From positions 2,102,001-2,166,000 of the forward strand of contig NZ_OY776574.1 in NCBI RefSeq assembly GCF_963675815.1: DNA of 64,000 nucleotides. Direction: 5' to 3'. Both the position numbers and the translations under genes were made by a program. The notes under the pieces were generated by a model. That model did no database searches. It saw only the letters and a list, made by a program, of their open reading frames with translations, and was not told the origin of the DNA. Source of the stretch: an uncultured Desulfuromusa sp. Its GTDB lineage: Bacteria > Desulfobacterota > Desulfuromonadia > Desulfuromonadales > Geopsychrobacteraceae. Below, piece by piece: positions 62,919-64,000 of the stretch (positions are counted from its first letter, which is position 1; every line of letters begins with the position of its first letter).

Positions 62919-64000
62919 ATGGCTAAACAGAAAACAGCCTGTCTAGCTGATATTATTGGTCTTCTCAATCGTCTTTGTCCTCCTGATTTAGCAGAGGATT
63001 GGGATAATGTCGGGTTGCAGGTTGGTGATCCGAAAGCAAAAATCGAGAAAATTCTGGTCTGTCTGGACGCTGAAGACATTGCCATTGAAGAAGCGGGTAG
63101 AAGAGGCGCACAGCTTGTCATATCTCACCATCCTTTGATTTTTAAACCCCTTAAACGATTAAGTCCCATAGATATGACGGGGAGGGTTCTTTTTCGGGCG
63201 ATCAAGCAGGATATTGCTGTCGTCAGTGCTCATACTAATCTGGACCGTGCTGCAGACGGACTGAATGACTGGTTGGCCGAACGACTCGGAGTCACAGAAG
63301 TGCTTCCTCTTGAAGCTCCCCTGTCCGGCAATTTCTACAAACTTGTTGTGTATGTTCCTCGTGGACATGAGGATGAAGTTCGGGATGCCATCTTAGCTTC
63401 CGGAGCTGGACGAATTGGTGCTTATGACCGTGTGTCGTTCAGTAGCCAGGGGGTGGGTACTTTTCGTGGGGATCAGGACACAAACGCTTTTATCGGGAAT
63501 CCAGGTGAGCTTGTTGCGACAGATGAAGTGCGGCTGGAAACCATCGTTTCAGCTGCGCTTTTAAGTAAGGCTGTTTCCCGAATGCTGAAAGCTCACCCCT
63601 ATGAAGAGGTGGCATATGACCTAATTCCATTGGCAAATGAACGTTCAGATGTCGGATTGGGGCGTATTGGCCAATTGGATGAAGCTGTTTCGTTCCAGCA
63701 ATTTGCAGAACAGGTTAAAGAGGCGTTAGGTATTTCTTCTTTGAAAATAGTTGGTGATTTAGGTCGGAAGATAAGCCGGGTAGCGGTTTGTGGTGGCACC
63801 GGGATGTCAATGTTTTCCGCTGCTTTAAGACAAGGTGCGGATTGTTTGGTCACCGGTGATGTCAAGTTTCATGAAGCACAAAGGGCAAAAGCTGAAGGTG
63901 TTGCGTTGCTTGATGCCGGGCATTTTGCTACGGAACACATTATGGTGATGGAACTGTCTAAACGTTTACGGAACATTCTATCCCAACAGAATTTTGCCAT
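62919..64000 (+). CDS. Nif3-like dinuclear metal centre protein (3' end outside window)
   Basis: At least 360 residues, running off the right edge. Nif3/YqfO/GTP cyclohydrolase 1 type 2 family. Metal ligands are visible: His-His in VISHHPLIFK, HTNLD and the C-terminal DAGHFATEH. The central insert (FYKLVVYVPRGHEDEVRDAI) is the PII/CutA-like YqfO insertion of the longer family members. ATG at 62919 after GGGGGT. A hexameric protein; biochemical role unsettled in the family. Confidence 0.93.
   Translation, partial: MAKQKTACLADIIGLLNRLCPPDLAEDWDNVGLQVGDPKAKIEKILVCLDAEDIAIEEAGRRGAQLVISHHPLIFKPLKRLSPIDMTGRVLFRAIKQDIAVVSAHTNLDRAADGLNDWLAERLGVTEVLPLEAPLSGNFYKLVVYVPRGHEDEVRDAILASGAGRIGAYDRVSFSSQGVGTFRGDQDTNAFIGNPGELVATDEVRLETIVSAALLSKAVSRMLKAHPYEEVAYDLIPLANERSDVGLGRIGQLDEAVSFQQFAEQVKEALGISSLKIVGDLGRKISRVAVCGGTGMSMFSAALRQGADCLVTGDVKFHEAQRAKAEGVALLDAGHFATEHIMVMELSKRLRNILSQQNFA

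Noticed and set aside
63599..63865. Minus-strand ORF of 88 residues at the right edge
   Set aside because: Lies entirely within the Nif3-family gene on the plus strand and has no family features.
1..64000. CRISPR arrays, rRNA genes, insertion-sequence transposases
   Set aside because: No regularly spaced short repeats, rRNA segments or transposase-like ORFs were seen on either strand.

Overview
The window looks like a chromosome segment of an anaerobic, cytochrome-rich Desulfuromonadales-type bacterium (Desulfuromonas/Pelobacter/Geobacter relatives). Supporting this are the housekeeping gene order rho-rpmE-prfA-prmC-murA-his and yqeY-cvpA-mutS2-dnaG-rpoD, many multiheme c-type cytochromes, a bd-oxidase-like protein fused to c-type hemes, a flavocytochrome-type respiratory reductase locus, and sigma-54 promoters. 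The assignment is inferred from gene content; no rRNA is present.

Layout. 0.1-3.9 kb: ammonium transporter, an Rrf2 regulator divergent from gluQ, and a lipoprotein. 4.3-15.2 kb: rho, rpmE, prfA, prmC, murA, then hisG-hisD-hisB-(repeat-like insert)-hisH-hisA-hisF-hisE. 15.3-28.4 kb: accessory region with two tandem zinc-ribbon membrane proteins and three copies of an unrecognised two-gene cassette (A and B) of about 54-residue mature membrane miniproteins. Each cassette sits behind a sigma-54 promoter with an upstream dyad at constant distance. Between and after the copies lie a DUF4139 protein, an M48 lipoprotein protease, a cobO/ATP-grasp/PLP operon, rarD, a tautomerase, a LysE exporter and thyX. 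28.5-31.6 kb: a BMP-type binding protein and an FeS-flavin oxidoreductase. 32-35.8 kb: AT-richer, cassette-like single genes and gene relics. 35.9-39.6 kb: the bd-like/multiheme quinol-linked complex.

39.8-53.1 kb holds a respiratory module: an OFA-type MFS carrier with a Cys-rich N-terminal extension, a SatP-like carrier, a Cache-type histidine kinase with an NtrC-type regulator, a PAS-LuxR regulator, two fumarate-reductase-like flavoproteins, a tetraheme cytochrome and a tiny TatA. The kinase, the response regulator, the LuxR-type regulator and the Tat-exported flavoprotein are all broken by small frameshifts, mostly one extra base in a short run. This is either clustered decay or clustered base-call error. 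The flavoproteins keep the proton-transfer and hydride-transfer residues of the family but lack the histidine that binds fumarate, so a different enoate-type acceptor is likely.

53.1-55.3 kb: a stomatin/NfeD membrane pair. 55.5-64 kb: yqeY, cvpA, mutS2, dnaG, rpoD, a tRNA with a CAT anticodon, and a Nif3-family gene cut by the window edge.

The best candidate for an undescribed system is the triplicated, sigma-54-controlled A/B miniprotein cassette. In its third copy, a degenerate receiver-domain ORF runs in frame into the miniprotein.
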